Assembly: GCA_964036195.1 (NCBI GenBank)
Contig: OZ038454.1
Coordinates: forward strand, 28,754,315 to 28,818,314
Direction: 5' to 3'
Length of the DNA: 64,000 bases
Source of the DNA: Sphaerolaimus hirsutus
Lineage: Eukaryota > Nematoda > Chromadorea > Monhysterida > Sphaerolaimidae
The notes under the pieces are model-generated. The model did no database searches and was not told the DNA's origin. It was given only the letters and a program-made list of their open reading frames with translations. Every line of letters begins with the position of its first letter. Within the stretch, counting starts at the first letter, position 1. The translations under genes were made by a program, and so were the position numbers. Positions 12,625 through 25,056 of the stretch are shown piece by piece.

Positions 12625-12852
12625 TAGGGTTTGGACGATATATCGTATCGAATATCTTCTATTTTTTCAAATGGAATATCGATATCTAAAATTTTGAAAA
12701 ATTCTCGAATGCCCAATATTTTTTCATATCTAGGTAGATATCGGATATCGACCATTTTTTCTATTGAGTATCAAATATCGATATCATATCCATTTTCGAT
12801 TTTCGACCGAGTTTCCGTAAAAATATCGAATATTTGATATCGAAAAGCTACA
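12625..12852. mobile_element. ATATCG-array element, one end
   Basis: Begins tagggtttggacgatatatc, then dense ATATCG/CGATAT units. The other end is missing or decayed near 12850. It belongs with 21954-23093. Confidence 0.6.
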
Positions 12853-13199
12853 CAGTCAACACTAATCTTGGCTGCAGGATAAAAACGCCGTTTCTTTAAT
12901 AAAACTTATGCCAATCCTAAAGTCGAACATTCGTACAAACGGAAACAAAAAGATAATGTTCACGCTTGTATGCGCCACAAAAAGTAACCCTTGAGACCAA
13001 TAGAAAACACGCGGCAGCATGAATACTTGCAGCGACAAAATGGCGCGCAGATCAGCGAAAATGTGGGAAAACGAATGGCAAAGATAAGGCCCGGAACCAT
13101 GCGCGGGCGAGCGCAATAATCAAGAAGTTTGCGAGGCAGCTCCCCGCGGGCAGTGCACTATTCCGCATCTTAACCCATCCCGCATGTTGACCCGAACCC

Positions 13200-14095
13200 A
13201 TTTATTATACCTGGCATGTTGAAAATAGGTAATAAAACACATGACCTAGTTAATTTGAAGGTGAAAATCTATAAGATGTATGAAAATGAGGGAATTTTGG
13301 TGGAAATAAGGGTAAAATTGCTCAAAAGCGCTCCAGATAGCTAGATAGCTAGGCAATTTGCGGGTGGGGGGATGTTCAGGGGAATGTAGCCAAAAAAATT
13401 TGCGCCAGGGATAGATAGATAGCTGGGCGGTTTGGGGTGGTGTTACCCACCCCCTTTCTTACCCCTGCAGGCATATTGTGTCTATAATGGGTCTACATGC
13501 GGAATGGGCTTTGATGCGGAATGGGCCCTAGCCCTCCCCGCGGGGCCTGTCTCAAACAGACATGATAACAAATATAATGTTGATTTGAAGACAAATTTCT
13601 AAATATTCTAGTAGGAAATTACAAATACGCGATGCATTTGTTATAAAATTTGTTTTTGTTTCATTAATATATTTAAAAAATATATTTGTGTTTGTCTAAA
13701 GCAGGAGCCAGACCGAACGACTCATTGGCAGTGGACATGAAGACTGAGGCCTTCTGTGCATGTTTACCCGGTGTGCATGTTGACCCTTATTTTTGCTCAA
13801 AATCGCTAATTTCCATACCTTTTTACAGATTTTTTACCTTCAAAATCACTAGTTCATGTGTTTTATTGTCTTTTTTCAGCCATTTTTTTGTAGTATATGT
13901 GCTTATATACCCATTTTTAGTATTTTTCACCTACTTTTTGCGATTTTTTTAACTTCTTTTCTACATCACAAAAAGCCTATATATTGAACCCCCAAACCCC
14001 CTAACATTTTACCAGCTATCTATCCTTCCAAAGGAGCGATTAGCTATATATCCAACCCCCTGGAGGGTCAAAATCTAAAATACCCCCGACATGCA
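13200..14095. mobile_element. Two old CTATCTATC-family fragments
   Basis: 13200-13470 is a minus-oriented fragment (agatagctagatagctagg, ttacccctg end). 13789-14095 is the plus-oriented 3' half (ttgctcaaaatcgctaattt ... aaaatacccccg). The stretch between holds no recognisable gene. Confidence 0.5.
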
Positions 14096-14449
14096 CAGCG
14101 GGTAAACATGCACAGAGGCACAGGCCCAACATGAACACCGATGGACATCCCGCTCCCAGGACATCCCCCGCAGCCCCGGGATACGGCACACGTATTTGTA
14201 TACATACTGAGAGTGCAGCCGAGACACCTGGGCTACGCACAATAGCCGTGCGCCAAATTTTGCCACATGACTTTTGTGCACTTTTACTACTATCTATAAA
14301 TGCTGGACATAAACTGAGCACGTGTGTTAGATAATACTGAGCCCTACTACAAGTGCCGTAGGGCCGGCGGCCGCCCTCCCCTTCCCGGGCCGGACAAAAA
14401 AAAAGTGGGGCCAGCGCCATGGCGCCATTCCCCTAGTACATTGGTAAAA

Positions 14450-14728
14450 TTTTAGGGGGGGCGCCGCCGCGATTTTGGAGGTGAAAAACTATAAAAAGGT
14501 CCGAAAATTAGCGATTTTGAGCGAAAATTGACGAAATTTTTTCAAAAATCGCTCCAGATGGATAGATAGCTGGACGATTGGGGGGGGGGGGGTTAGGGGA
14601 TAGTAGCTAAAACATTTGCCTCCGGGATAGATAGATAGCTGAGCGGGCCTCCGGGATAGATAGATAGCTGGCGGGTTGGGGGGGGGGGGTAACCCCTCCC
14701 CCAACCCCCCCCTACTAAACCCCTGGAA
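14450..14728. mobile_element. CTATCTATC-family fragment, minus-oriented
   Basis: Carries gatagatagatagctgagcg, G-runs and the end actaaacccctgg. The internal third of the element is missing. Confidence 0.6.
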
Positions 14729-14884
14729 CAAACGCTTTCAAAAAAATCTATTTTTCTTTAGAAGTTTTTGAATTTATTCAGTATTTTTGGTTGAAAATGC
14801 ATGTATTTATAACAAATAAAGACAATAAAAAACTACCAGGTACTTCACATGGATCTATGGACGCGGAATGTGATGTGTATCGGG

Positions 14885-16448
14885 TAGGGTTGGGGAACCG
14901 AACCGACCCGAATCGAACCGAACCGAGAACCGAGCACTATTTTGGAACCGAGAACCGAGAACCGGAACCGAGCTTGAGAACCGAACCGGAACCGAGAACC
15001 GTCACTTATACCCGGAACCGAAGTAAATACCCGAAAGAACCGAAATTTTCTAGGAATCTTAAAGTTTTTAAACAGCGTTTTTCAACACCTACATCTAAGC
15101 CTTTAAACAGCAGCTGAACATCTTGGTTGCAGCAGCAGCAGCTAAATTGCAAAATTCTTCTGTTTGCAAAATGATTGCGCGGGAGCGTGTAATTTCACAC
15201 ATACTCCAGCGACATTACACCTTACAATGAAATCTACCATATCCCACCTGAATAAAAGAACAAACATAAAAATTTTCCATCATATTTATCAAATTGCTTT
15301 GATAAATATGATGAAATTTTTTTATGTATGTTCGTTTATTCAGATGGGATATGGTCAGTGGCGTAGCCAGGGGGGAGGGGCGGGGGGGGCGGCCGCCCAC
15401 CCCTTCCGGGGTGAGACATAGAAATGTACGGAAATGTTTTCGCGTGCAACGATTTTGGGGTCAATTTTCAAAAATTTTGCGCGCAAGCGCGCATTTGTGC
15501 ATCACATTACAGCCATTTTTATATCACAGGTCGCGATCGGCTCAAGCTGGGTGAAAATGCACTCAATTCTGTCCATGTCGCTGTATACGTAAATATGTGT
15601 AAAATACATACATTTACAGCGGTCTGTGGCGCCAATGATGCCATGGCGCGGCGCCTACGAATGGCGCCAACACCATGGTGTGGCGCTTACGAATGGCGCC
15701 AGCGCCATGGCGCAAGTTCCCTACTACAGGGGTCAAATTTTAGGGGGGGGGGGGGGCGCCCCCCCCCCCGTTCGCCGGGCTCCGTAAACAATCCGCCCCC
15801 CCGCTCAAAAATCCTGGCTACGCCACTGGATATGGTAGATGTCATTGTAAGGTGTAATGTCGCTGCAGTATACACATTATCACTGGTAGTAGTTTTCATT
15901 GGTTTTGTGGCAGTTTTAACCGTAGTTGGCAAAAGTTATTTATGTTTGTACTCAAAATAATACGCGTACTCACTCGCGTACTACATAAATACATTTACGT
16001 TTCCTCCAGAAAAAATACCAGTACTCATTTACTCGTGTACTTTTTGAAAGTACGCAAGTACAGAAAACGTATATGTTTGCTTTTAAACTTTTTTAAATAC
16101 CAGTATTATTATAACAACTCTGATTTCTGCATTCTACCATGAAATAATAAGCTGTGATATGCTCCTGTAGTATGAAATATCCAACCAATGTACTTACACA
16201 TGTAAACTTGGGTATATTGTTTTTCTGTTGTTCAGCCGATTATTACCCGATACCTGGTTATTTTATTACCCGGAACCGAAATTTTGATCATTTTAGAACC
16301 GAAAGAACCGAACCGGAACCGAGTTTAAGAACCGAACCGAGAACCGGAACCGAAAATTTTCAGGAACCGAGAACCGATACCCGAACCGAAATCATTTGGA
16401 ACCGAGAACCGAGAACCGGAACCGAAAATTTTGAAATTCCCAACCCTA
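14885..16448. mobile_element. hAT-like element, GAACCG motif family, with nested insertions
   Basis: Ends TAGGGTTGGGGAACCG and CCCAACCCTA, flanked by GTATCGGG (14877-14884, 16449-16456). Both subterminal zones are GAACCG/CGGAACC arrays. Inside is a foldback (about 15196-15870, ttacaatgaaatctaccata) that itself carries the element at 15356-15828. Confidence 0.88.
15356..15828. mobile_element. hAT-like poly-G element nested in two others
   Basis: Perfect 8-bp duplication GATATGGT (15348-15355, 15829-15836). Ends CAGTGGCGTAGCCAGG and CCTGGCTACGCCACTG. The core is gcgcgcaagcgcgc, with GGCGCCA clusters. Confidence 0.92.
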
Positions 16449-16456
16449 GTATCGGG

Positions 16457-16975
16457 TAGGGTTGGGATTTTCAAAATTTTCGGTTCCGGTTCTCGGTTCC
16501 AAAAGGGATCGGTTCTCGGTTCCGGTTCTCGGTTCGATTCTCAAGCTCGGTTCCGGTTCGGTTCTTACGGTTCTAAATGGTTACGGTTGTTTTATGGTAG
16601 CATGCAGAAATAGAACTTTGGCATTGAAACCGCGACAAAACCAAGTAAAACTACCACCAGTGTCAATGTGTATGTGAAATTGTGCGCTCGCGCACAAAAG
16701 TTTTGCAAAATACAGTGAACATTTACTAATATCGTTACATGCTGTCGGCAAAAACTGTTTTGATGCTGGGATTAAAAAACGCTTTTTTTTAAAACTGGGC
16801 ATTCCACAAAAATTTCGGTTCTTACGGGTATTTAGTTCGGTTCCGGGTATTTAGTTCGGTTCCGGGTATAATTGCCGGTTCTCGGTTCCGGTTCGGTTCT
16901 CAAGCTCGGTTCCGGTTCTCGGTTCCAAAAAACTGCTCGGTTCTCGGTTCGGTTCGGTTCGGTTTCCCAACCCTA
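16457..16975. mobile_element. Second GAACCG-family element in the same target
   Basis: Ends TAGGGTTGGGATTTTC and TTTCCCAACCCTA, flanked by GTATCGGG at 16449-16456 and 16976-16983. Shorter than its neighbour. The interior has gtgaaattgtgcgctcgcgc, as in the AAACGTTTT family. Confidence 0.9.
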
Positions 16976-17246
16976 GTATCGGGGATGTCCAGCGGGACTA
17001 GATGTCCAGCGGTTATTCCCCGGCCGAACGGCCAGAACTCTGAAGAAATATTCCCTCCAACCGCAAATGGATGAGATGAACGCAAGCACAATGCATCTAC
17101 CTACATGTAATTGAATTTTCAATTAGCGCCCATGAAAACAAACCAGTAAAAAGGGAACTGCTCAACAGACTGCAGAACATAAATCCTTCGAAAGAGCGGC
17201 TATAAAAAGTTAAACAAGTTTGAAGTAACACGTTTTCTAATGTAAT

Positions 17247-20200
17247 CTAGCCCCTGCCATTGTGCAGCGCCGCGCGCCGGTAATTCCAATAGCGCCGCCG
17301 TATGGGGTCTATTGACTCGAGTTCGCTCAGAAGCTGCGATAGGATGGGAAGATCTTTGTAGGGTATATTCATATTTCAGAGATTGACAAAATATTTAAAA
17401 AATGTGATTTTTTAAATTTGAATTTTCCAGGATTTAACGAAGAAAAAAATATATTTTTGAGAGGTTTTTTAAAAATATCAGACAATCTCTCAAAAGTATA
17501 ATATTTATATTTATTTATATTTTTCCCAGGGTTTTTTGAAAGCGATACTTTCTTTTTGAGAGATGTTCTGAGAGTATATTTAATTGTTTTTCAATGCTAT
17601 CTGAGGTTTAATTTGCAAATATTGTGACAAAAACACTCCGATAATTCCATATATGATGTATGGATTCAATGGCAAGTACCGTAAAAAGTACTGTAAAAAA
17701 ATTAAAAATGGCAAAATGTTTGCAAAATACCGTACAAAATTTTACAAAATGCTACAATTTCGTACAATTCTTATATCTTACCATGAATAGGGGGGGGGGC
17801 TGGATGTGTCCCCATAAAGTCACTTTTAACCCACTAAACGAACCTGCGTTATTTTACCCATGCGCTCTTTCTCATCATTTTCATTCTGATTCTCGATTAA
17901 ATCGTCCACAACAAACGACAATAAATGGCTGCAGCGTTTTTTCGGGTCTTCCATGCACTTTGCGCAAAAAAGTCGCACCGATTCGAGCAACTCCTTGGTG
18001 CAGTTCTCGTCGTTTGACAGCAATCTGCAATGGATCGGCTAAAAGGGTACAAATCGCCACTTCAAGTGAACGTACGGTTTCAAGTCCTTTCAAGTGTGTT
18101 TAAAACCTTTTTGTGAAAAATTTGGGAGAAACGCTTTCTGGAATTTTGGGGAAATTTGGGAAATACCAGGACTTTCTCCAAAATCCCAATCCTGAAACTG
18201 AAAGTCGATCCCGTTTCAACCCTAATAAAAACATGACTCACCCACGCAGATAGCTCCAAGCGCTTTCGTTGAACGGCACCCGGTCTATAGCGTCCAAACA
18301 AAATCTGTAAAAGTAAGTTCCAGGGTGCGGGACTGTCACCTAGGTTGATAGAAAATGCTACTCACGCGACTTCACTCTGCAGCGCGGCCTGGCTCAAGCC
18401 GATGGTGGCGGCCAATGTGCCGTATCTGCGATCGAATTTCCGATGAGAGATGAATAGCGGGTTTTTTCGCACAAAAATGGGAGTTATCGACGGGATTGCT
18501 GGCGATTCTTTAATTGTTCATAATTGTCAGAAAAGTGTCCAAATGTGACACTCCAACGAAGGGAACAAGTGATGTCGAAAAATTCCGAAAGCGGTGAAAC
18601 CCTAGATGCAACTTTCCCAGCTCCTCAATTTTCAAAATTTCGGATTTATCGACTTCTATAAGTTGACGCAATAAGTTGATGTGATAGTTAAAAGTCCTTT
18701 ATCAACTTAAACATGCACAATTCAATGCAAACATCACCTGTGGTGCCAGGCAGAGTTATTGCGCACATCCTCAGCGATCATGCGGGTAGTAAGGGCCAAT
18801 TCGTCAGAACTGGCCCAGAGATTGTGCGCGTTCAACATGTGCACCCTGCGAGTGAATGTTTTTTGGTTGTACAGGGTGCGGCAATTTAGACCTGCGCTCT
18901 AGATTTCAAATAACTTGTCACTGGGTGGTCGGATTAACGCCAAATTTTACGTAAACATTAACAACTAAATAGGAAAGGATCCCTGAAAATATCGTTCTCA
19001 AGTTATTCATGCAAACGCGTATTTGTCACTTTACCACCACCCCGTGATAGGTTTCAACCGGGATCCACTTTACGGGACCCGGATCAGGATTGAAATTGTT
19101 TTTTCAGTCTTTTTCTTTTTTTCGCAGCGGCATGCCAAAATGCGTTCGCGCGCGCCACTAATCCGCCTTACCGATAAGGAAATCGGCAGACGCTTGCGTA
19201 ATTGGTTGTAAAGCAAGGTGGTAGTAAAGCGACAATTATTAGTGTTTGCATTAGGGTTGGCAAGCGATTTTTTTTTAAATTTCGATTTTTTTAAAAAAAA
19301 TCGCAGCACCCGTACCGATTTTTAAAAAAAAAAAATCGCTGGCAAAAAATTTTGGTACTCAAGCACTAGGTAAAATGCAAAAATTCTGCGCGCGAGCGCG
19401 CACTTTCATGCAAACAATCCACAAGTTGCTTTTTTCATGGCTTTGACAACCAATTTGGGGGGTGTAGTACCCATTTATGCGTGCTTTTAAGCGTGTAAGG
19501 TAGGCTGGGAATTATTTTAGGAAGTATTCATAGTCATGCTTTGTGTTGTCACATCAAACATTTATGCAAAATGCATCCATGTTCACTTCCAATATCATCT
19601 ATATTTTGTTCTGAGCAAGAACATGCTTTTTCTGCAAATAAAATTGCAAATTGTCGATGAAGTGTGATTCACGTCACAAATATAACAATTTAATTACATT
19701 TACACTTAAAAATAACTGACTTTCAAGCTTTTCCGAAGCTCTACTGTACTTATATTAGCACAGAAAGTATAAGTGTGCACTCCCTACCAATTTATATGGC
19801 TTTTATTACCCCCAGAGGCGATTTTAGGCAGAAATGGGGCTAATTTTGACCCCAGCGATTTTTTTTAATTAAAAATCGGGGTCGTTAAAAAAAATCGATT
19901 TTTTTCCAACCCTGGTTTGCATCAATAACTTGAGAACTTGTGGAGCTATCGCAGCCATATTTTTAGAGATGCTTTCCTATTTAGTTGTTAAGGTTGACGT
20001 AAAATTTCGCGTTAATCCGACCACCCAGTGACAAGTTATTCGAAATCTAAAGCGCAGGTCTAAATTGCCGCACACTGTATTTTTAGTGACAAACCTACCA
20101 TTTCTGAATGCTACTATGTAAAGATGAGTCACGAACCTTCGACAAAAAGCGATATACATAAAAAGTGAACATAAAAAATGCATTTTTTTTGCAGAAATCA

Positions 20201-23200
20201 GCACTTATAATGCTATCCCATGGCTTCACAGCTATTATATGGCATATATCAAATCACAAAGTACTGCTAGTTGTTTGATATAAATACCTGTTAAAATTAG
20301 AGAATTAAAAATCCCCACTCTATTAAAAGATGTCTTTTTTAAACCTGGCCGGTAAAAGGTTATTTCATCCCTACCCATTATCAGAAAACAGACGCGCACA
20401 AAAAAGTTACCTATGCTGCCAGGCGTGGTAATTTTTGGCGTCATCTTGCAGCATGCGTTCCGTAACCTCCAATTCCAGTTTGGCTGCGTCGCCGCCCGCC
20501 CAGCCGACCAGTATATTTCGGTGATGCCTGGAAACGAGTGAACATCACATGGGGGTCTTGTACATTTGGACCCCTGCGGGGGTTCTGTCCGACACATAGT
20601 AGATCGCTCTTTCGAAGGGATAGATAGTTGATAAATATTCTGGGGGTTGACGGGTTTTGCGAAAAAAATTTGGGTAAAATTTCACAGAAATCGGGGGCGC
20701 TTGGGGCGGGACAGCTTTTCTATTTTTATAACTTTTTCCTTTGAGATAGATAGATAGATAGATTCTTCTTCGATTGTCGATTTCTTCTCATTCGCAACTC
20801 CACTCGAGATTCGTCTTATCGAGCATCAGATTATTATCAGTTGGCAAGTTTAAAAAAAATTAACAGCAAATTCATTATCCACAACATTATTTACCACAGC
20901 TGGTAGTTTTTGGGATTGGATTCGAGCAAGTCGCCGGCGAAATCTAACTCAGCCTTCAAGTCGGAATTCAGCGATTGCAGAATGTTTCGTCGATAGTGCC
21001 TGCAAATGGAACTCGGTATAGTGATCCCTGAATACGGTACAGTGTTCAAACGGGATCCCGAAACCCCAATTCCGAACCGGAATTTGAAAATCCCAAACCC
21101 GATCCCGAAAAAAATGCCCACAATCTCGATCCCTAAAAGAGTCCCACAATCACGATCCCGAATAATTTTTTCCCAAATTCCAATGCGATAGAGGCCAAAA
21201 AGTAAACAAATTGGACCCAAATCCCAACTAGGGTTCAAACGGGACCGCGGTACACGGTTCGGCAAAAAGTCGGGACTGGGGCGGTCCCGGTCCCGGTCCG
21301 ACAATTGGAAAGGCCAGTCCCGGTCCAGACACCATAAAATTTGTGGTCCCGGTCCGAAAAACTGGTCCCGTTTGAACCCAAATCCCCCCCCCCTCACCAG
21401 GCAGTGTAATTTGAGGGGTTCAAACGCAGGGCCACGGTGGTCACGTGCAGGGCGCGCTCCGAGCGCTCGTCCAATTTGAACATGGCGCGCAGGTACGCCA
21501 TCGCCGTGCTGACTGACCAGGGAATGGGGGGTAGACGCAGATGAAAGGGGGGAAGGGGGGTTATTCAACCCAAGCGCCACAGCTAAATATCCCAGAAAAC
21601 GCTCAGTTTTATTATTATGTATCCCGAAGCTTATATTATTAGAATAATTTGCCTATTGCCCCCAAATGTGACCGATTTTGCAATTCATTTCCAATCAAAA
21701 TGAAGGCAATTATCTAATCTTATATCTTTTTGTCTATTTCCAGCTAAGAACCAAACAGAGCCAAGGCTGCCAAATCGAAAGCTTGAAGGGGGTGAGCCTT
21801 GAATCCAGGGGGTGCGGGGTAGAGATGGCAAAAGCGCAGACTTTGGCGCCGAGCGCCACGGCCCTTTGGCACCTTTCCAACAACCAGCGTCAAGCGTCAC
21901 AATCGCCAAGGAGCGTTTTGCTTTGAAGACACCTACCGGAAATCTCCAGTGGGTAGGGTTCAAACGATATATCGTATCGAATATCGGATATCGACCATTT
22001 TTTGATATTGAATATCGATATCGAAAATTTTGAAAAAATATCGAAAATTTTGAAAAAAAATCGAATATCGACCATTTTTTCGATATATCGAACTTGTATT
22101 GTGTCCCTAATTAAAGTTATTATTTTCATTTTGAGATATTTGTGATTTATCTGATTTACTTATAGTATTTTATTTGATGAGTAAAAGTACAATATTTATA
22201 ATGTAATTTTTGTTGGGAGTGCTAAATTTGAAGCCGCAAAATGCTGATATGCTATTTTTCGCAACATGTATTAAGCACTTCAGTTATAAGTATGAACTGT
22301 AATATATACCAATTGTTGTTTGCCCGATACACTTTGATTCATCATGTTTTTCTTCCATTTTCAACTTTTTACTGAAGTAAACCTTTTGAAAATCACTTGT
22401 ACCATTCATATTTCAGTAAAAAGATGACTAACCATGTGTGCAACCACATGAAAATACAATATGCCACATGAAATTTGTCGTGCTATACCAAAAGAAAATT
22501 GCAATATCGAATATAGACCATTTTTTAATTTCAAATATCGATATAGAGGTTCCATATCGTATCGATATCGAATATCGAGGTTCAGAAAAAAATATCGAAT
22601 ATCGATATCAAAAAGTCATATCGTTCGAACCCAAGGACGTATCCAGGGGGGGGCGGGGGGGGCTGCAGCCCCCCCCCCGTTCCCGGGGTGAGACCAAAAA
22701 AATCGCGGGCAATGCGACTTCTCCTATACATTTTTCACGTTTTGTGCAAAAATTTTGCGCGCAAGCGCGCATTCACCCTCGCAAATGTATATTTATCAGT
22801 GGATCGGTCCCCTTAGTCACAAATCCTAAAATTTCAGTCAAAAATGTGCCCGTCGGCGTATATGTACGTATATTTACATACATATACAGTGGTTTCAGGC
22901 ACTGGCGCCAGCGCCAATGACGCCATGGCGTGGCGCCTACGAATGGCGCCAGCGCCATGGCGCTATTTCGTCACTATATGGGAAAAATTTTAGGGGGGGG
23001 GGGCTGAGCCCCCCCCCCGCTCGCCGGGCTCCGTAAACAAGCAGCCCCCCCCCCCCGCTCAAAAATCCTGGATACGTCCCTGTTCGAACCCTACCAGTGT
23101 GCCGTAAGCGCTTTCACCCATCACCCAAAAAACACGCACATTTATCCGTGTAAGTTATGCTCACGGCGGCGCTTTCATTTTCATCGTTGTAAATCGGACT

Positions 23201-23269
23201 GACATCCCGCAAATCTTCCAGTTTCAATTCTTCCTGTTCGATATCGACTTCACTATCGTCGGCCGCCAT
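17247..23269 (-). CDS. FNTA: Protein farnesyltransferase/geranylgeranyltransferase type I alpha subunit, 9 exons
   Basis: Exons, from the 5' end on the minus strand: 23269-23140, 21512-21398, 20999-20895, 20527-20411, 18845-18738, 18425-18366, 18304-18242, 18024-17858 and 17353-17247 (stop TAG). They sum to 972 nt, giving 323 aa. All junctions are GT-AG and in phase. The product is the alpha subunit shared by farnesyltransferase and geranylgeranyltransferase I, which attach prenyl groups to CaaX-box proteins such as Ras and Rho in the cytosol. The prenyltransferase alpha repeats are plain: NYTAWHYRR, NYQLWHHR, NYHAWQHR, NNSAWHHR and NESAWSYL. The catalytic lysine of the family (alpha-Lys164 in mammals) matches Lys148 in DAKNYHAWQHR. 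The protein is shorter than human FNTA (379 aa), mainly because the proline-rich N-terminal tail is absent. The start is the only ATG in frame just before MAADDSEVD. The last exon is the least conserved; its RRRYWNYRR aligns with RKEYWRYIGR. Introns 1 and 4 are packed with transposons. Confidence 0.93.
18872..20077. mobile_element. Tc1/mariner-like foldback in FNTA intron 4
   Basis: Ends CAGGGTGCGGCAATTTAGACC and GGTCTAAATTGCCGCACACTG with TA on both sides. The arms are about 150 nt (taacttgtcactgggtggtc). It ends 26 nt from the acceptor of FNTA exon 5. No transposase frame. Confidence 0.75.
19252..19914. mobile_element. hAT-like AAACGTTTT-related element nested in the foldback
   Basis: Perfect 8-bp duplication GTTTGCAT (19244-19251, 19915-19922). 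Ends TAGGGTTGGCAA and CCAACCCTG. The subterminal motif is AAATCGATTTTTT. The core is gcgcgcgagcgcgc. Confidence 0.9.
21030..21376. mobile_element. GGGATC / GGTCCCG-family fragments in FNTA intron 2
   Basis: The first part (gttcaaacgggatcccg ...) runs into a second one (tagggttcaaacgggacc ... ggtcccgtttgaaccc, 21233-21376). They resemble the elements at 23676 and 53060. No clean duplication is visible. Confidence 0.6.
21954..23093. mobile_element. hAT-like ATATCG-array element in FNTA intron 1
   Basis: Ends TAGGGTTCAAACGATATATC and GTTCGAACCCTA. Flanks CCAGTGGG and CCAGTGTG agree in 7 of 8 bases. Subterminal ATATCG arrays surround an AT-rich middle. The right end is split by the insertion at 22632-23082. 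It ends 46 nt from exon 1. Confidence 0.85.
22632..23082. mobile_element. hAT-like poly-G element nested in the ATATCG element
   Basis: Perfect 8-bp duplication TTCGAACC (22624-22631, 23083-23090), which is part of the host element's end. Ends CAAGGACGTATCC / GGATACGTCCCTG. The core is gcgcgcaagcgcgc. Confidence 0.93.
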
Positions 23270-23319
23270 TTTTCCAGAAATTGGTCACTGGTTGAAAAAA
23301 TAATTTAAAAAAATTGACG

Positions 23320-24317
23320 CAGACAAACTAGTTTTCAACCAAAATTTTGAAAACTCATAAATCAGCTGCGCTTTTTGGTTTAACGGAATGAGGTGTCCGT
23401 TAACTACGCAGGAAACAAAAATATCCCATCGGCGCACCGCACACTGAAATTTTGAGTTCAGCGTCCGAACGTTTTTGCACGCTGAACTACAAACGCTGAA
23501 ATCAAAATCTAATGGACACAAGTTTTTTGAAGCGTAAAAATTCGGAATTTGTAATTCTTCGCGTAATTAACGTTCGAGCCAAAATTCGTTCGTGTTCTTT
23601 AGATTTTGATTTCAGCGTTTGTAGTTCAGCGTGCGAAAACGTTCGAACGCTGAACGCAAAATTTCAGTGTGTGGTTAGGGTTCAAACGGGATTGACTTTT
23701 CGGGATCGGGATCGGGATTCACTTTTTGAGATTTCGGGATCGGGATTGGGGTTTTGGGATCGGGATCGGGATTGGTATTTTGAGATTTCGGGATCGGGAT
23801 CGGGATTGGCCGGGATTGGGGTCACGGGATCGGGATTGGCATTTTTTCGGGATCGGGATTGGGGTAAAGGGATAGAGATTTTTATCACTGTTCTGGCATT
23901 CACAATTGTTCATAAAGGTCTCAAAACACTGTTGGATGCCAGAAAAGTGACATAAAATGGACGCTGGGGGTTTGCGTTCACATTTTTGCACACAAAAACG
24001 TCATTATTTCACTTTTTATAATTTCCACTATTTTTTCCGGGATCGGGATCCCGGACTTGGGAGATTCTCGGGATCGGGATCGGGATTTGAAAGTTTTCGG
24101 GATCGGGATCGGGATTGGTATTTTTTGGATTTCGGGATCGGGATTGGGGTTTCGGGATCGGGACTGCTAAATCCCGGAATTTCACGGGATCCGGGATCGG
24201 GATCCCGTTTGAACCCTATGTGTGGTGCGCCATCCCGGTATAACTCAAATGCGTTCAAAGCTGATCTACGAGTGTTCGAAATTTCGGTTGGAATCTAGTG
24301 TGCAGGCACATTGCGGT
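23320..24317. mobile_element. ACTAGTTTTCA-family MITE just 5' of FNTA, with nested insertions
   Basis: The left end caaactagttttcaaccaaa and the right end ttggaatctagtgtgcaggcac are inverse. Inside are a foldback at 23446-23671 (cacactgaaattttgagttc) and the GGGATC element at 23676-24218. It lies 50 nt upstream of the FNTA start codon, so it may overlap the promoter. Confidence 0.65.
23676..24218. mobile_element. hAT-like GGGATC-motif element
   Basis: Perfect 8-bp duplication TGTGTGGT (23668-23675, 24219-24226). Ends TAGGGTTCAAACGGGAT and ATCCCGTTTGAACCCTA. Both arms are GGGATCGGGATT arrays. Confidence 0.93.
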
Positions 24318-24370
24318 AAAGTTTTTAATTTTAGTTTAAATTAACAATTTTCAATTTAGTTAGTAAAAGC

Positions 24371-25056
24371 GGTTCACACGGATTTTTCCTGACGACAACG
24401 ACAACACATGAAAAAGTTCCAGATATCAATTAAAAAGTTCCATATTCATGTAAAAACGTGGTGAAGCATATAAATATTACTTAGACGCACAGACATGCGC
24501 AATATTTACCAGATAATTTCTCAGTTGCTATAAACTTTTGAAAATCGTCATTTAGATTGTCGTAACATATACCCTAAATCCTCGAATAAGACCCCAGGGG
24601 AGTTATTTTTTCCTCAGACGTTTGAGAGGGGGGAGTTATTTTTTCCTCAGAAACTTGGACTTAATTCATTGTATCGATGCAGTCTGTAAACACATGTAAT
24701 TCAGGTATTTACCTGTCTTACAACTACAAAATGATGTGTATAAACTGCATACATATCATGTATGTGCTGTCGCTGCTGTAGACTATTATCCTTTTGTATT
24801 TTTGTATTGTATCGTTTTCATCGAGAGGGGGAGTTATTCAAGAGGGGGAGTTATTCGAGGGGGGGGGGTTATTTTTTCCTCACCTCGCTAACAGGGGGAA
24901 CTTATTCCAGGGGGGGAGTTATTCGAGGGGGGTCTTATTCGAGGATTTGCGGTATACTCCATCACATTTTCACACGAATATGGAACTTTTCACTTGACAC
25001 ATGGAACCTTTTCAACTGTCGTTGTCGTCACGAAAAATCCGTGTGAACCGCCATTA
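24371..25056. mobile_element. TIR element, GGTTCACACGGATTTTTC ends, interrupted
   Basis: The left end ggttcacacggatttttcc and right end gaaaaatccgtgtgaacc are inverse, followed inward by gacgacaacgacaac / gttgtcgtc. The tccTCGAATAAG element at 24577-24955 lies inside. A related piece is near 63610. Confidence 0.65.

Noticed and set aside
22438-22920. 160-codon frame and similar Gly/Pro/Ala-rich frames in poly-G elements
   Set aside because: They are read-through of GGCGCC and G/C runs in hAT-like elements, with no conserved protein.
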